Positions 63,430 to 64,000 of a DNA stretch of 64,000 nucleotides are shown piece by piece; within the stretch, counting starts at the first letter, position 1; each line of letters opens with the position of its first letter. Where the stretch lies: contig NZ_AP022619.1 of assembly GCF_010731655.1 (NCBI RefSeq), positions 2,480,001-2,544,000 of the forward strand. Direction: 5' to 3'. Under the pieces are notes generated by a model. It saw nothing but the letters and a program-made list of their open reading frames with translations, did no database searches and was not told the DNA's origin. The stretch is from Mycobacterium paraseoulense (GTDB lineage: Bacteria > Actinomycetota > Actinomycetes > Mycobacteriales > Mycobacteriaceae). A program made the translations under genes and the position numbers.

Positions 63430-64000
63430 TCAGTACAGCGCGTTCGCGAGGTTGCGCCGCCCGGCGACGACCTCGGGGTCGGCGGGGTCGAAGAGTTCGA
63501 AGAGTTCGATCAGCCGGGTGCGCACCCGGGTCCGATCCTCCCCGGATGTGCGGCGCACCAATGCAATCAGGCGATCGAACGCGGCGCTCACGTCCTGGTT
63601 GAGGATTTCGACGTCGGCGGCCGCGAATGCGGCATCGATGTCGCCCGGTGCCGCGGCGGCCGCGGCGGGCGCGTCCGGCGGGTGGGCGGTCGCGCGCATG
63701 AGAAAGTCGACCTGCCGGATCGCGCCCTTGGCTTCGGCGCTGCCCGGGTCGGCGTCCAGTATCGCCTGATACGACGCCCTGGCCGCCTCGAAATCGCCAG
63801 CCTCGAGCTGTTCGCGGGCCGCGGCCAGCGCCGGATCGACCTCCTCGGAACCCGTGGAACTGCTTGGGCCCCTGAGTTTCCCGGCCGTCGCCGACAGAAT
63901 TTGGTCCAGCCAGCCGCGCAGTTGGTCGGGCGGCTGCATACCTTGAAAACTGGACAGGGGCTGCCCGGCGGCCAGAGCGACGACCGTCGGCACCGCGTCG
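63430..64000 (-). CDS. thioredoxin-domain/TPR co-chaperone-like protein, partial (Rv1324-like)
   Basis: The frame runs off the right edge, so the N-terminus is missing. The visible part starts DAVPTVVALAAGQPLSSFQG with the cis-Pro end of a thioredoxin domain. Helical repeats follow, AREQLEAGDFEAARASYQAIL and VSAAFDRLIALVRR, as in CnoX/YbbN proteins that protect against oxidative or chlorine stress. An Ala-rich linker (DAPAAAAAAPGD) is present. It converges with glgB with only 28 bases between, so no PE_PGRS gene intervenes. Confidence 0.87.
   Translation of the reverse strand, partial: DAVPTVVALAAGQPLSSFQGMQPPDQLRGWLDQILSATAGKLRGPSSSTGSEEVDPALAAAREQLEAGDFEAARASYQAILDADPGSAEAKGAIRQVDFLMRATAHPPDAPAAAAAAPGDIDAAFAAADVEILNQDVSAAFDRLIALVRRTSGEDRTRVRTRLIELFELFDPADPEVVAGRRNLANALY

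Noticed and set aside
1..64000. CRISPR arrays, insertion sequences with transposases, riboswitches
   Set aside because: I saw no regularly spaced repeats, no transposase motifs and no recognisable riboswitch; the only mobile traces are the tRNA-Leu scar and the broken LAGLIDADG gene.

Overview
The window is high-GC actinobacterial DNA from a nontuberculous Mycobacterium. The strongest evidence is the right half (about 37.9-64 kb). It carries, in reverse orientation, the gene order known from M. tuberculosis between Rv1349 and Rv1324: irtB, irtA, lprD, a DUF3817 protein, rdgB, rph, an Rv1339-type phosphodiesterase, murI, a rhomboid protease, a P1 peptidase, a DUF2017 protein, clpS, pncB, dinG, glgP, glgE, glgB and an Rv1324-type thioredoxin-domain protein. 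Differences from that order are clear. The mec-cysO-cysM trio between the rhomboid and P1 peptidase genes is absent, there is no PE_PGRS gene beside glgB, and no mycobactin synthesis genes lie next to irtAB. Foreign or decayed DNA splits rph from rdgB and lies between irtA and lprD.

The left part (1-28.7 kb) is a large CoA-thioester catabolic island. It holds a P450, a CaiB-type CoA-transferase, an SCP-x-type thiolase, a pair of acyl-CoA dehydrogenases, five enoyl-CoA hydratase-like proteins, five acyl-CoA synthetases, two amidohydrolases, a DapA-family lyase, an SDR and two hotdog thioesterases. A TetR-family regulator sits in the middle. Four promoter regions, including the regulator's own, carry the same 19-bp imperfect palindrome (TAC-N13-GTA, left part TACTGTA). 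I infer that this is one local regulon that turns on the whole pathway. The substrate is unknown.

Embedded at 6.6-9.5 kb is a separate sulfide/thiol module: a sulfide:quinone oxidoreductase-like flavoprotein with a small basic partner, divergent from an AhpD-like protein, a thioredoxin and a 43-residue zinc-ribbon protein. A GGTAT-type inverted repeat lies in the shared promoter region.

From 28.7 to 36.3 kb lies a second beta-oxidation-like set: a GntR/FCD regulator, two acyl-CoA dehydrogenases, a CoA-transferase, a thiolase, an SDR and a mycofactocin-type SDR. An AT-rich palindrome sits in its divergent promoter. Next come an F420/PPOX-type protein, a phosphotransferase, and the iron-siderophore importer irtA-irtB with a good IdeR box upstream.

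At 43.2-44.9 kb a tRNA-Leu(UAG) gene bears a relic of site-specific integration. A 21-bp direct repeat of its 3' end bounds an 840-bp segment with an integrase C-terminal scrap and a small secreted protein, and a broken HTH/LAGLIDADG gene lies on the other side of the tRNA. The far right is core metabolism: envelope (murI), RNA and nucleotide housekeeping (rph, rdgB), NAD salvage (pncB), DNA repair (dinG) and alpha-glucan turnover (glgP, glgE, glgB).
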